Source of the DNA: Clitopilus passeckerianus
Taxonomy: Eukaryota; Basidiomycota; Agaricomycetes; Agaricales; Entolomataceae
DNA: 64,000 nt
NCBI GenBank assembly: GCA_944990035.1
Contig: CALYLX010000098.1
Span: 868,001 to 932,000 of the forward strand
Direction of reading: 5' to 3'
In this document: positions 11,765 to 23,586 of the stretch, one piece after another
Layout of the letters: each line of letters begins with the position of its first letter
Numbering within the stretch: position 1 is the stretch's first letter
Made by a program: the position numbers and the translations under genes
Notes under the pieces: generated by a model
What the model saw: only the letters and a program-made list of their open reading frames with translations
What the model was told of the DNA's origin: nothing
Database searches by the model: none

Positions 11765-12210
11765 ATGGAGATGTACAGTGTATGGTCTAATCAGTTGCTT
11801 GCAACAAAGTACAAGTGCCTTTCCCTATCGTTTGTCGCTGAATTTGGTCGATTACCATGTTTTACCAGGGAAATCTTAGAGCAAAAAATTGCGTAAATTA
11901 GTATGCTTGACCCTCATCCTTGCCCTTATCTTTCTGAAACGAGGAAAAGAAGGAAATCTTCCTTGTAGGATTCTATACGAGTAGATGGAATGCATTGAAA
12001 ACACTTGTTAACGTTCTTCGCGTATGAAGATGGTTGAACTCATACAAGCTTCAAGTACAAGTCAATTGCAAATGCGTGACCAACGTGACTCGACGTATAC
12101 GTGACAGTCGCGCTTTGCACTTTGCCTCTGAGCCGGCAATCCTCACTGCACTCTTTTATGCAAGCGTAGCAGACACAGTTCTTGCTTAATAACACCCTTG
12201 ATACACGGTC
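11765..12210. other. intergenic, no gene seen
   Basis: This is the 3' region of the hydrolase and the presumed promoter of UBA2. No ORF of recognisable family, repeat or RNA gene is visible. Confidence 0.5.
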
Positions 12211-14672
12211 ATGTCTACGGCAAAAGGACGAACAACTCATGCCCAAGCTATCTTAGGCTCGGAGCTTCATGCCCGCTTACCGGACACGAAGGTCCTACTG
12301 GTCGGCGCTGGTGGCATTGGTTGCGAACTTTGTGAGAAAGATGTCTTTTCTAAATGGTATAGGCAACTCAAACTTGCTTTGAACAGTGAAGAACATCGTA
12401 CTTGTGGGATTTGGTCAAATTACCCTGCTAGACCTCGACACTATCGACTTGTCTAATTTGAATCGACAATTTTTGTTCAGAAAGAAGGATGTCAAACAGA
12501 GCAAAGCTTTGGTACGTCTAGAAGTCTCTTTCTTGCAATTTCAGAGGGTTAAACGTGGCTTTAAACAGATAGCCGCACAAACAGCGGGCCCGTTCAACCC
12601 AAATGTCAAGCTGACCCCGATCCATGGAAATATTAAGGAGCCTCAGTACGACATTGAGTGGTTCCAGCAATTCGACCTCATTCTCAACGCACTAGACAAC
12701 CTTGGTAAGCTGTCGCGACGGTTGTGAGGGTGTGCACACCCTGATGCCTCTGACAGACGCCCGAAGGCACGTAAACAAGATGTGCATGGCCGCCAATGTG
12801 CCTCTCGTAGAGTCTGGGACCGCTGGTTACCTTGGCCAAGTCCAGCCCATAATCAAGGTAGGGAACTTTCTATTTACTGTGCCAGAGGATCATCGGAACT
12901 GAACGCTCCGCTGCCAGGATCGGACCGAGTGCTTCGACTGCATTCCCAAGCCAACACCCAAGTCTTTCCCGGTCTGCACTATCCGCTCTACGCCGAGTCA
13001 GCCGATCCACTGTATAGTGTGGGCTAAGAGCTATCTCATGGGCCAACTATTTGGGGAGGATGAAGATGCCGGTGCAGAGCTTGACGAGGCTGAGAAACAG
13101 GGCGAAAATTGTGCGCGTACTTCCTTCCAAGTTCGGGCTACAATAATGACTGATTCCCCTTCGCAGCTCAGGAGATTGCCACTCTCAGGAAAGAAGCTCA
13201 AACATTCAAGAACGTGCGGTCTGCTCTTAGATCCGCTTCGCCCGAACTCAACCAGGATGCAGCCAAGATGGCGTTCCAGAAGGTATGAGCAGCATGTTTC
13301 TTGTTCCTGAACCTGTTTGTCTAACCTATTCATGTCAAGGTTTTCAATACCGACATCAAGAACCTACTTTCCATGTCAGGCATGTGGCGGACAAGATCAC
13401 CACCGACTGCTCTCGATTTCGATGCTATCATGGATGGCACCTTCCATGCCCAACCGAATGGTACTGCGAACTCTTTGAACGGCCACGCTGTCAATGGATC
13501 GACCCACTCAAACAAACATCCTCCTGCCGCTAACGGTGTAGGTAGCGGCACGGGACTTCGTGATCAGAAAGCCCTTTCCCTTCGGGATAACCTCATGCTC
13601 TTCGTGGACAGGTGACTTCCAATCGATATATCTCGTAATGCCCCGAGCTGACTTTTGGATTCGACAGTGCAAACCGACTAGCTGCACGCCTGCAAAGCGG
13701 CAATGAATCGACCATAAGCTTCGACAAGGACGACGACGACACACTTGACTTCGTTACGGCGACGTCCAACTTGCGCTCGTTCGCTTACAGTATTACTCCC
13801 AAGACCCGTTGGGAGATTAAAGGTATGGATCCGCCAGGTGAAATGTATAGAGAAGTTCTGACAGTTGGGATAGAAATGGCGGGAAACATTATTCCTGCGA
13901 TTGCAACAACCAATGCCATCATCGCGGGACTCATTGTACTCCAAGCCCTGCAACTTCTTCGTAAATCCTATGAGACTCTACGCAACGTGCATATCCAGAC
14001 CAAACCAGCTGTTCCCCTCAGCTCAATCAGGTTATCTGAACCAAATCCTCGATGCGGCGTCTGCAGAGACACCTACGCCTCTGTGCTTTGTGACCCATCC
14101 AGGGCACTGTTGGGAGACTTGGTCAAGGGTATCATGGGCGACGACGAACGCGAAGTTAGCGTCTACGAAGACAAGCGTATCTTGAGCGATCCCGATTGGG
14201 ACGACAACAATGAACGGACTCTCGAAAGCCTCAACGTTACTCGAGGCATGTTCCTGAACATCGTCGACGAAGAAGGGGAATGGGGAACGATATCCGTTGG
14301 CATCGGTCTTTTGCCGTAAGTCCTCTCGGCGGTGTTGCTTGCAAGCTAGTGCTAATGTGGCTCCTCAGGCCAAACCACCCCATTGACGGCCCTCCCTTCA
14401 TTCTGCCATCACCTCTCCCCAAGCCCCAACGAAAACCTAAGGAAGCTTCGAAACCAGATGTTCTGGAAACACCGCCGCGTCGGTCACTCAAACGACCGCT
14501 AGAAGACGATGGGATTATAGACCTTGCGCCTACTCCAAAGAAGCCGCGAACTGCAGCATCAGCACCGATCGTGGAGTCCCCAAGCAAGAAACAGCGTTTA
14601 GAGGGAGATGGTGTCATTGTGCTAGACGGTGCCGATGACAACCTTGTGGATGATATTATTCTGATTGACTAA
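12211..14672 (+). CDS. UBA2: SUMO-activating enzyme E1 subunit 2 (Uba2/SAE2)
   Basis: ATG 12211 begins [16 protein letters not shown], followed by the nucleotide-binding [13 protein letters not shown] and, after an intron, [20 protein letters not shown], the adenylation-domain signature. The catalytic Cys lies in [20 protein letters not shown] (near 12965-13020). Zinc-site pairs are CFDC and CGVC (near 14050). A Lys/Asp-rich linker, a ubiquitin-fold domain ([19 protein letters not shown]) and a C-terminal tail with nuclear-signal-like basic runs follow. The last residues ([17 protein letters not shown]) resemble SUMO-interacting motifs. The protein adenylates SUMO and passes it to Ubc9 together with Aos1. 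Roughly eight short introns fit, and all family landmarks are present. Confidence 0.95.
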
Positions 14673-14878
14673 GCTTGACTACCGGTGGAGACTATTTTAC
14701 TGAAATCTATGTTCGACTAATTGTATGACGCTCATCCGATTATCATAATTATTACTGCTACTTGGGCTATGGAGCCATTGACTTCTCCGCTGTCATCTTT
14801 TTCATTCACTTGTAAATGCAATCATGTTGTCAATGTCAAAGGAGTTCTACAAATTTATGACATGTGCAATGTCAATAT

Positions 14879-17594
14879 CTACAAAATGTTGATACAGTAC
14901 ACTTCTGGATTACAAATGATAGTGCAGGGAATTTGAACGTATAATAATGCTAAGGTAGGTAAAGAGTGTATTATGAAGAGGGCGCTGCAAAAGACATACA
15001 TAAGAAGACAGCAGACACTGGCAGGCCGACAAAGTGGGATTGGTGTGGCTGGTGAGGTCCACTCGCTGTGGTGTGAAGAATCCGATTCCGAGGCGGTATC
15101 AGAAGACTCAGTCACCTCTGAGTCCTCAAAACTCTCAGACACGGCAGTCTTGCTCCTGCTAGCAGGTGGCCCCGTCGAAGTGCGTGTCATCATCGGAGTG
15201 GGCGGCATAGGCCCAGTGGGCTTCCTTTTCCTTGACTGGTCATGAGACCCTGACGCTTGACCACCAGCTTCAGACGGGCCTGAAACTTCTGGTGAACTCT
15301 CACTGCTGGAGAGGGGAGTAAGCGACGCTGGGACTGGACGGTTGTGGAAGATGGTGAACATTGCACTGGCAACTGAAGCCGTTGGATTAGTAGGTGAGGA
15401 CACCAAATTTACCTTGAAACATACCGGTGTAAGCGGCGGTGTTTCTGATCACACACTCCTGAAATGCGGCAAGTGCACTCTGCCCAAGATGTCCCGCTCA
15501 GCCATAGTCCCCGTAATATATATGGGCGTAGTCGTTGACTTGTTGGAAGAAAGCTCTGAGGCCAGCATTGAGGAGCGCGCGGAGGTGTGGAGTTATTGGG
15601 TCGCTCTCCCTTTCTTGCGCGGTGTCAGTCGTCAGTGTGACCCCAATGATGCCAAGGCCAGTTGCCTACAGATTTTTACTGCAAGATGAGAGTATAGCAA
15701 CGTTGAGTCCGGCTCATGGCCACTTACCTGTTGGGATTCATCTTCTTTGACTTGGGGGGACTCAGTAGTTGCGCCTGAGTCGTCGAGTTCAATGCCGGTG
15801 GTTGCCAAGTTGCGAGCAGTGCTTGATGATGCGACAAGTGTCGTGTCTTGCGTTTCGTTGTCGATAAAGGGGGGAGGGGACGAGAAGGTGGTCTGGGCCC
15901 GTTCGCTACCTTCATTGAAGAGTGGACTCGAGAGCATCATTACCGCCTCCAGGTCCTTGACCGTGCTACTACTCTCAATAGCCTGCGACGTGGCGTGCAG
16001 TGGAGAGTGGACCTTTGTTGGTGTGGTCTCAGAATTCTGCGGCGTTGGCTGAGGCAATGTGGGGTGGGTGCTGGTGCTGGAAGTGAGAGACAATGGGACT
16101 TGGGTGCTGAGCTGCAGATCCCTTAATGCGTTGGCGACCCCAATGGCCTCATGTTTGAGGCCTCCTTGGCCACTAAGAAAAAGTTTAGAAGCATATAGTC
16201 AGCCAAAAGGATTGATATGACATCGGGGAAAAAGCTCACACATAGCAGTTGTGTAGAACCTGATCCCAGTGAGGGTAATTGGTATATATGTATCGCGAAA
16301 CCAGGATTCAAGCGCTTCAGGGTTGTCAAGAAGCTCCTCGATGAGGGTGTGGCATAAGTAGGAGAGTCGAGACTCAGACTCGGACGTCATATCCTCAGAG
16401 TCTCCGTCTTCGCAAATGTACTTCATTTCTCCGAGGAGAGCGGCAGACGTAGTAATTGACGTTGCGATATCCAGTAAATCCTTTGCATATATCTGAATAA
16501 GCCAATTGAAGAATACATCAGTGAGAAGATAGAACATACCGCGAAGAGTTGATGGGGGGTCTCAGACCATTCTACCAACTTGTGGAGAAACTTCCCAACC
16601 ACGGCCCTGAGGTCCGCCAAACCAATTCGTGATTTGTTCCTGTATTCCTCCATAGTTGTAGAGCGAGATGATCGGGTCTTCTTGAAAGGCATGGAGGGGC
16701 ACTTGTATCGGTTAGACTTGACGAATTGTAGGATCCGTTCTTGGGTAGCAGTCATGAGCTCTTCGCGGCTGGTGCATTTGTACCAGAAGTTGATATTGCC
16801 CAATTCGAGCAAAGTATGAGGGGGCCTTGGAGGTGCCGCCTCTTGAACTGCAGGGGCAAAATCAAAGGATACATTGATGAGCTTCCGGAGCTGTTGAGTA
16901 AGCGCCTAGGGCGACGCCAGGGTGACTGCTAGTGGCAGATTCTGGGTGCCTTTCGCTCAGATCGGTTGTCGATTCATCGCCGGCACTGTACATACAAGGT
17001 TAGAACGAGGTCAGTTGCTAGCGCTGGAGTAAAAAGAAAAAAATACGTGCCATATACTGGTGTGAATCAGGGCCAGAAGCTCCTTTAGTTCTTGTCGGCA
17101 GTCGTAGATCTGGGCAGCAGTTTTTCCTTCGCATTCCACGAGTTGGTGAATCCCGTGAAGTAAGTCCCTCCAGGAGGTTTTGAATGGCCGGGACTCTGGC
17201 GGGCCTTGCCAGAGACTTGGAGGTTCAGAGGCGATGACCCTTAGGAGCAAGCGCTGGCAGCCAGGCTCCAAGACTTTACTGGGTTCAACCTACGTTACAT
17301 GAGACGCTTTAGCAAGAGATTATGGCGGGAAACGGTTGAACCTCACCGTGCATACCCCGGGGTCTTTGTGAGGACAGTGATCTTCGGCATAGTGCATGTA
17401 CGCCGCGACCAATTCTTCGGCAGCCAACAATGCCGCCACCGCAGATGATGATTGGAGGGGTTGCCACTCGTCGCCTTGGGCAAAAATTGGGTCTGGAGTA
17501 AGTTGAAATTGCCTTTGGGGCCTTGTAGGGATATTGGAACCTTAGGTGAGAAGCTGGGCTCGTCGAAAGTCATTTTGGTGTCGGTGTGCTCCAT
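14879..17594 (-). CDS. unrecognised multi-exon protein
   Basis: Several long minus-strand open segments join across short introns. They are an N-terminal part from about 17594 (MEHTDTKMTFDEPSFSP); LVECEGKTAAQIYDCRQELK (17011-17271); INFWYKCTSREELMTATQ through RIGLADLRAVVGKFLHKLVE (16423-16860); LLDIATSITTSAALLGEMKY through ESWFRDTYIPITLTGIRFY (16230-16500); a Ser/Thr-rich stretch (15740-16090); and a low-complexity acidic C-terminus, with the last open frame ending at 14879. Amphipathic helices and low-complexity tails are visible; I recognise no domain. The frame of the first exon changes near 17530, so the 5' structure is uncertain. The true stop may lie upstream of the hydrophobic last 30 residues. 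It is convergent with UBA2. Confidence 0.55.
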
Positions 17595-18299
17595 AGACAA
17601 GAGATCGGGCGAAAGAAAAGTCTCCAGAACAAGGTGGATTGAAACAAAGCAGAAATTATAAAGGCGGGAGTGGGTTGGTATCGTGGGGGCAGAAAGGAAT
17701 GGGGCGGGGTGCCAGACAGAAGCCCATACACGTCAAAATTAGATCAATTTCTTGAAAAGTGTCCTTCTGGCACGTTCGGTTTCCGCTCCTGTGAAGATGC
17801 CACATTGGAACTTTGAAACGGATATATGGTTTGTAATTACGCAAGGCTTCTTCAGGATTAGAATATCGAGTTGCGCAAGGGCGACTTGTTCCGAGTCGAA
17901 GGCCTTTGGTTCTTGTCAAGGTTGTCCGAGTCCACGTTATCCCAATCAAAGCAGATAAAGTGCGGGGATAGCTCCAGGACTGAACGACCAGTCATAAAGT
18001 CGTAGATCCTACACCACTCTTAACTTCTCGAGCTCCATCCCACACGGGACCACCCACATGACTGCAACGGACAAATAACGCGCCACCACGCCACTGAACG
18101 AATGAAACGGCACCCTATGCCTCCAAAGCAAGTTGGGGAGATACTTTTTTGCACCTTTCGAGCGGGCGTAGACTCGGAACTAGCTCGAATTAAGGTTGGG
18201 CCTGGTGAACGCGGTCGACTTGGTTTCCGGCCGGAATGCGGATTCCGTGGGTTTGGCCAAATCATAAACTCTGTGGGCTAATTCGGAGAAATTCGATGT
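17595..18299. other. intergenic, no supported gene
   Basis: Short ORFs on both strands show no family resemblance. It is the likely promoter of the minus-strand gene that starts at about 17594. Confidence 0.4.
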
Positions 18300-18525
18300 A
18301 CAAGCACCCGTCCCGTCACTCTTAGTAGGACAAGGCTTAAAGCAGCTTGTCGTCCAAGTTGATCTGCTTCGTGAACGCCCAGGATAATGACTACCTGACT
18401 CGCTGGTGTCTTCGGTGCATATAGCGATCGAATGTGCATAGGCTTAGGAGTATTTAGATACGACAGATCTGATCCCCGAACAGAGTGGGTCTCTTCATCA
18501 GGACCCCTCCGGTAGGACAAGACGG
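18300..18525 (+). repeat. dispersed repeat, copy A
   Basis: A unit of about 220 bp shared with 19285-19490, 19822-20045 and (inverted) 30620-30845. Landmarks in order: CAAGGCTTAAAGCAGCTTGT, CGCCCAGGATAATGACTACC, GTGCATATAGCGATCG, GACAGATCTGAT and TTCATCAGGACCC. Copies differ by many substitutions, so the family is old. No coding capacity is convincing. Confidence 0.75.
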
Positions 18526-19284
18526 TATTGGCGATCCTGGAGATCCCCTTCTGTGCTTTTCTTTTCCTTTGGTGACGCCTGTGTAAGTCTCTCAACCGCT
18601 ATGCCTCTGTCCGAAGCCTCTCGAGCTACGGAGAAATCCGCAAAATGACTTCATCAAGTTCTGAGGTCGTAGCATTAACAAGGTTGCGGATTCGTTGGCT
18701 TGGCTCTATAGCTAGCGTGCATGATAGTCGCAGAGGGATATGTTCAACAAGTATAGAGGAAGTTTTAATCCCTAGCGTGTACCTGAGATCTCTAAGATCG
18801 AGCAGAAATATTCGCTGTTGCTACAGGCATCCGACCGAGTAAAAGCTGCTACGTAGCAGGAGGTTTCTATACAGTCGGCGAACCCCTATCATCCGCTCTA
18901 GCCTTCGGTATATACGTGAGTTGGTGACGCTCCAACAAGTTTGCTAGCGTTAGAGCTCAAAACATTGACTGAGTTGGGCGAAGGTCCAGCCTGAAGCTCG
19001 AGGAATAGGCACCCGATTGACCCCACGAAGACTCCCTCCGCGTACATGTGTCCAGTCTGAGACCTACCGTTCGGTCGCTTTTGAAGGTTGACTCGATGCT
19101 GCCAGAGCTCAGGTGAGCATGAGTCATGCAAGCTCATTGGGATTGGAGGTTGTCGTCAAGCAGCAAGAATACTTTCGGCGAGAGTCTCACGCAGCAGAAA
19201 GTTAGGAAATGTTCCGTGACGGTCAGTTCCGTGAACTCAACCAAACGGGGAACGGTAAGCGCCACCAAGAGTGAACAATATTTT

Positions 19285-19490
19285 TTTCAGAGAACGCCCT
19301 CAACACTCCCAGGCAGGCAAGGCTCGAGGCAGCTTGTTAGCTCAAGTTGATGTACTTCTTAAACGTCCAGGATAACGATTACCTAATGCTCGGCTGGTGA
19401 GGTTCGGTGCATATAACGATCGAAATTTCTACGGCCTTCTGTAGGGAGAGTAGGATGAAAGTGGGTCCCTTCATCAGGTTCCCAGCTGGG
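19285..19490 (+). repeat. dispersed repeat, copy B
   Basis: Shares the landmarks GGCAGCTTGTTAGCTCAAGT, GTCCAGGATAACGATTACC, GGTGCATATAACGATCG and GTGGGTCCCTTCATCAGG with copy A, in the same order and spacing, but lacks the GACAGATCTG segment. Confidence 0.7.
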
Positions 19491-19821
19491 CGATGTCTTT
19501 TTATCCCGGCCAGCAACTTTTGGCCATTCAGACGTTCGCGTTATCTAAGTGCCTTCTTTCACGACCTCAGGCCTATCTGGCATCCTGACAAGTATACATC
19601 GGCCGCCTAACCATCGCCAGTGGATATTACGTCTGTCATCGGTTGACTGATCCTTCGAGTATATATGGATCCTTTGGGCTAAAGACCTGTCATCGTAATT
19701 CGTGTATGTATTAGATGAGTTGAAGACGTCCCTATGCCAGTCCGGCATTGCCCATCACTCTGGCGGATTCCGTGAGCTGGAAGGCAATTCAAAAAGTGAG
19801 GAAGCCCACGGATCCAAAAAT

Positions 19822-20045
19822 AACCTCGTCGCTCTAAGTAGGGCAGGGCTGGAAGCAGCTTGTTAACTCAAGTTGGTGAGCTTCTTGGACGCCCAGGATA
19901 ATGATTAGCTTACTCGCTAGTGCTCTACTGTGCAGATAGTGATCGGACGGGCTTGGGCCTCAGGAGTAGCTAAGAATGACAGATCTGATTCCTGAACAGA
20001 GTGGGTCACCCGGTCTTCTCATCAGGACCCTTAGAAGGACGAGGT
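19822..20045 (+). repeat. dispersed repeat, copy C
   Basis: Shares CTCGTCGCTCTAAGTAGGGC, GAAGCAGCTTGTTAACTC, GCCCAGGATAATGATTAG, GACAGATCTGATTCCTGAAC and CTCATCAGGACCC with copy A. GGCGGATTCCGTG-like sequence precedes both copies A and C, so the shared unit may extend further left. Confidence 0.7.
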
Positions 20046-20379
20046 GTATTTTTTCTGCCTCAGAACCTTTAAACGGCCCCCACTGGCCCACGAGCTACCC
20101 GAACGATGCCCACACCCTTTCCGCACAAGTACGCCGGGTGACTCTGTAGTAATCTCACGCCAATCCTTGATATCATCGTATATGAGTTGTTTCGAGATAC
20201 AATGTAGCCGCAAGCGAGAGACAGACAAGTTATTGGTTCAGGGTGTTCAATGAGAACTTGACTGTCAGATTGAAGGAGCCTGGCAAATGTTGAGGGAAGA
20301 ACGTCGAGAGTTCAAAGTGGCTGTGCTGCTCAAACTGTAACCTTTCACAAACCCTCACCATAAGGCGTATAAGGGCAGC

Positions 20380-21184
20380 ATGTTTGAACCTGTTCGCGGG
20401 GGTACTCGAGGTGGTCAGGCAGAATTCAAATGGACGGATGTCTCTGCAGACAAAGATAGGGAAGTCAGTACATACTTCGTCACGTTTGGTATCTCCTCTC
20501 ACAGGCTCATACCCGCGTAGCATTATCTAGGTCATTCCATTAATGCACCGACTGGAAGATGGCAGAAAAACAAAGATGTTCATTGGTATAACCGGGACAA
20601 GAAAGATGACGAGGATGAACGGAATGAGGAAATAAGGAAAGTGAAAGAATTGGAGGCAGAAGCCTTGTCTGCGGCTCTGTACGTTGTTCAACCCTCATAT
20701 TACACGACATTCGTCTCATCTTACTTCTAGGGGCTTTGAACCTAAGAAACCCTCCGAGGGTGTACTAAAAGTCGAAGGCGGATCCCCGTCGACGACGAAG
20801 GATAGTGCAACGCGAGCTGCAGAGAAGGAGGAGAAACGGAAACGGAAGGAAGCTCGTAAGGAGGAGAAGCGCGCCCGGAAAGAGGCTCGTCGGACCGAAT
20901 ATGGGAAGAGACATGGGTCAGAGGATGATGGAAGGCGAGAGAGGTTCCGTGAGAACGGCAGGGCTAGGGACTCTCGCTCAAGGTCGCCAAGAAGACGAAG
21001 ATCCACCTCTCCATATCCAAGGAGAGGACATGACGACTATCACTCAAGGCGGCGCTCTCGGAGTCCGCGACGGCCAGGACGAGATGAGCCTGGTCGAGCA
21101 CATGATTATGATGCCGCTGTAATGGAAAGGGAACGAGAGAGGGATAGGATGTCAATGCTACAAGAGACCGAGAGGCCCCGTTAA
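20380..21184 (+). CDS. MMTAG2-like protein (multiple-myeloma-tumour-associated-2 homology domain) with RS-like tail
   Basis: ATG 20380 gives MFEPVRGGTRGGQAEFKWTD ... ADKDRE. An intron (20464-20520) joins HYLGHSINAPTGRWQKNKDV, then WYNRDKKDDEDERNEEIRK and VKELEAEALSAAL. A second intron ends just before GFEPKKPSEG. The order GGxRGG, ENYLGxS, APVGRWQ, W(Y/H), EALxxALG is that of the MMTAG2 family, a poorly understood nuclear protein. The C-terminal half is Lys/Glu/Arg-rich with RSRSPRR and RRRSRSPRRP repeats, typical of splicing-associated proteins. Nuclear or splicing function is inferred from that composition. Confidence 0.85.
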
Positions 21185-21332
21185 GATATTCATGAGCCGT
21201 ATAAACTTGGTTTCTAGCATGCCAATATAACTCTCTTCTACATTTTGATGTGCTCTATTTCAGACGTAGAAACTGAGATTAGGTGTCCAGCAAGGTATGT
21301 ACATTCGTATAGAGGTGTTTGCACCCAACAAA

Positions 21333-23067
21333 TCACATAGACGGCATTATAGGCGCACTGCCTTTCTCCAGCGCCGTCCGCAGACTGTATTCGAGGTGTG
21401 AGTACCGGGGCTAATTTTGTACTCAATAACACGTACCTGTAGTCGTCACCGTTTTGTGTGATGTACCTCACCCAAGGCAGAGCTTGGTATCCACTCTTCT
21501 CCACGATTTTGAGGTACCGAACTTGGATACCGGAGACAGTGAAGTATGGGATTTCAAAGCGAACTGTGATGGGTGCTCGTTTGTCCATCTCGGTTTCTAC
21601 GGGATGAGAATGAGCAAGAGGTGTGGGGGAGGAATACAAGAGGCATACCTGATCTGACGCTAGGAAGACCAAAGTGGGCTCTCATGAGGAACTCGCGGCT
21701 TCCTCCAAGCTGTTTTATCTTCCAGACAAAGGCAGCCTTGTCAGGCGCATATTGAACGGTTCCTGTAGATGCCTGAAACACCAAGGTTAGAGGGCATACA
21801 CCACACCAGGGATCGACAGCTTTACCCTGAACTTTGGACTATCCGCGTCGTCGGGCACTGGTACGTAGATTTCGACGTTGTTGGCGGTACTTCTCCTTTT
21901 GAACTGAGCCTTCACCTTGACGACATATTCCACCCTACTCCCTTTGTGGCTTTCAACAGCAGCTTCGACCCAGATCAAAGGCTTCACAGGTGTCGAGAGG
22001 CGGTAGGACATGAGTTCGAACTCCCCATCGGGTGGAATGAAGGAGATGGTCCGGTCGTTCTCGAATCTACTGAGACGAACACACTGGTGGAATTTGACAT
22101 CTTCCATCTCGATGGCCTTTCCTCGAGCAGCTGGGTGTTTAGATGTGAGAAATCGATTCAGGGAAGGAAGGACAGGAGCACGTACTTCGACCGGTTGTCT
22201 CGAACATGACTTTGTCATTCAGACCTAGTCGGAGTTCAGGCATTCCAGAGAGATAACACTTCATCTTGACCGCGCCCAAGATCTCCGAGCGTACGACGTT
22301 TCCATTTGAGTTGACCTGGACGGGGTGGATGTCAAGCTTGCACCTCCAGCATGATCACGATCGCGGACGTACTAGCATATTGACACTCTCTATAACGTCC
22401 AGGAAGACCTCGTTCTTGCGATATCTGATGCCCTCCGTTCTCCACGAGACGGCGTTCGTGACAGCCATAGGTGGTCGCACTTGGATTTCAAGTTTGTGTG
22501 ATTCCTGCGTGATGTACCTAGGTAGCTTCAGTAAGATTCCGTTTTATCTGAAGAACTGGAAGCGTACTCCTGCAGGATTTTACTCTCTGTTGTCTGGGGG
22601 AATCCGAAGTCCATCATCTCGTCCATAAGCTCATAGATAATCACAAAGTTGTCGCGTATGCTTTCCTCCTCGAGTTCTTTGAAGTATTCTATGAGCACCT
22701 GGGTCAGACGATGCAGGAATATGATGACTTCGGCCGCGTTAGTGTTGCGTTTTGACAATGCGAGAACTGCAGAACGCGTCAGTGCAATGATTCATGCCAA
22801 TGATAGAGGGCAGCCGGGAAATAGGGATTGGTCAGAATGGGTAGGAGTACGGGGAAAGATTGGCTTACGATACAAGTTCGAATGCCTTATATGCATGTAA
22901 TTTATGCCCTGACTGGAGAAACAAGGCGTAACTTGCTGTCCTTCTTCCTCGATATCGAGTACTAATGGTAGGAATCGTTCAATGCATGACGGTGGAACAT
23001 CGTCTCGGTAAGAGCGCTGGATGAGTGGTTTGCCTTTGAGGTCGAGAATGGCTATGAGACTGGCCAT
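21333..23067 (-). CDS. APM1: AP-1 clathrin adaptor complex subunit mu
   Basis: ATG 23067 begins MASLIAILDLKGKPLIQRSY. The N-terminal longin-like half continues VTPCFSSQGINYMHIRHSNL and LYELMDEMMDFGFPQTTESK, where the known mu-family wording is clear. The C-terminal mu homology domain includes AVSWRTEGIRYRKNEVFLDV, SEILGAVKMKCYLSGMPELR, FIPPDGEFELMSYRL and QALPWVRYITQNGDDY. It ends after an intron with LRTALEKGSAPIMPSM and TGA at 21333-21335. Mu binds YxxPhi sorting signals in cargo at the trans-Golgi network and endosomes. The last dozen residues extend beyond the usual LRTQ-type end. Confidence 0.94.
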
Positions 23068-23291
23068 GGTGTACGCTCACTGCGGAGGAAGAGATAGATG
23101 TCGACGTGAACGGGTTGATCGCGGTCGCTCGCTGAGGTGATAATCCAAAATGGAAACCCAAGCGCGACCACCTGATCCAGAGCAGGGCGTAAAGCGCCGA
23201 ATTGGTTGCAGTAAGTCCCTCAAAACGATGTTTAAAAGCTATATAAATTGGCTAAAGAAGGTAGAGAAGGCGGAGGGAAGGGTAAAAAGTG

Positions 23292-23374
23292 TGGTTCGGC
23301 CCAGGCTCGAACTGAGGACCTCCTGTGCACATCGAATGTGAGACAGACGTGATAACCAACTACACCACCGAACC
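23292..23374 (-). tRNA. tRNA-Val(CAC) with 9-nt intron
   Basis: On the minus strand, acceptor GGTTCGG pairs with CCGAACC, discriminator A. The D arm is GTGTAGTTGGTTATCAC and the anticodon stem TCTGT/ACAGG. Sixteen bases between the stem halves yield loop CTCACAC (anticodon CAC) with a 9-nt intron TTCGATGTG after position 37. T arm CTCAGTTCGAGCCTGGG. A T5 run lies downstream at 23284-23288. Confidence 0.93.
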
Positions 23375-23586
23375 GCGTTGCTCAAACTCATGCCGTGCCG
23401 CCAGGGAGCGACGCACTTAATGGACTTGTAGCCTCCTCCAATTAACTCGTCTAACATTTCATTAGGTGGCCGTTATCATTAAGTATAAAGGAGATCGACA
23501 TAGCGACCACAAAGTATATATGACACCGTTCACATCTCTTCCCCCTGTGCGCCACAAGGTTCCCCTTTCTCTCCTGGTCCAGGTTA

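Larger units (their letters stand above)
18526..20379. other. gene-poor stretch between repeat copies
   Basis: Apart from repeat copies B and C, no supported gene is seen. The small ORFs present are not conserved-looking. The end of the stretch is the presumed promoter of the MMTAG2-like gene. Confidence 0.5.
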
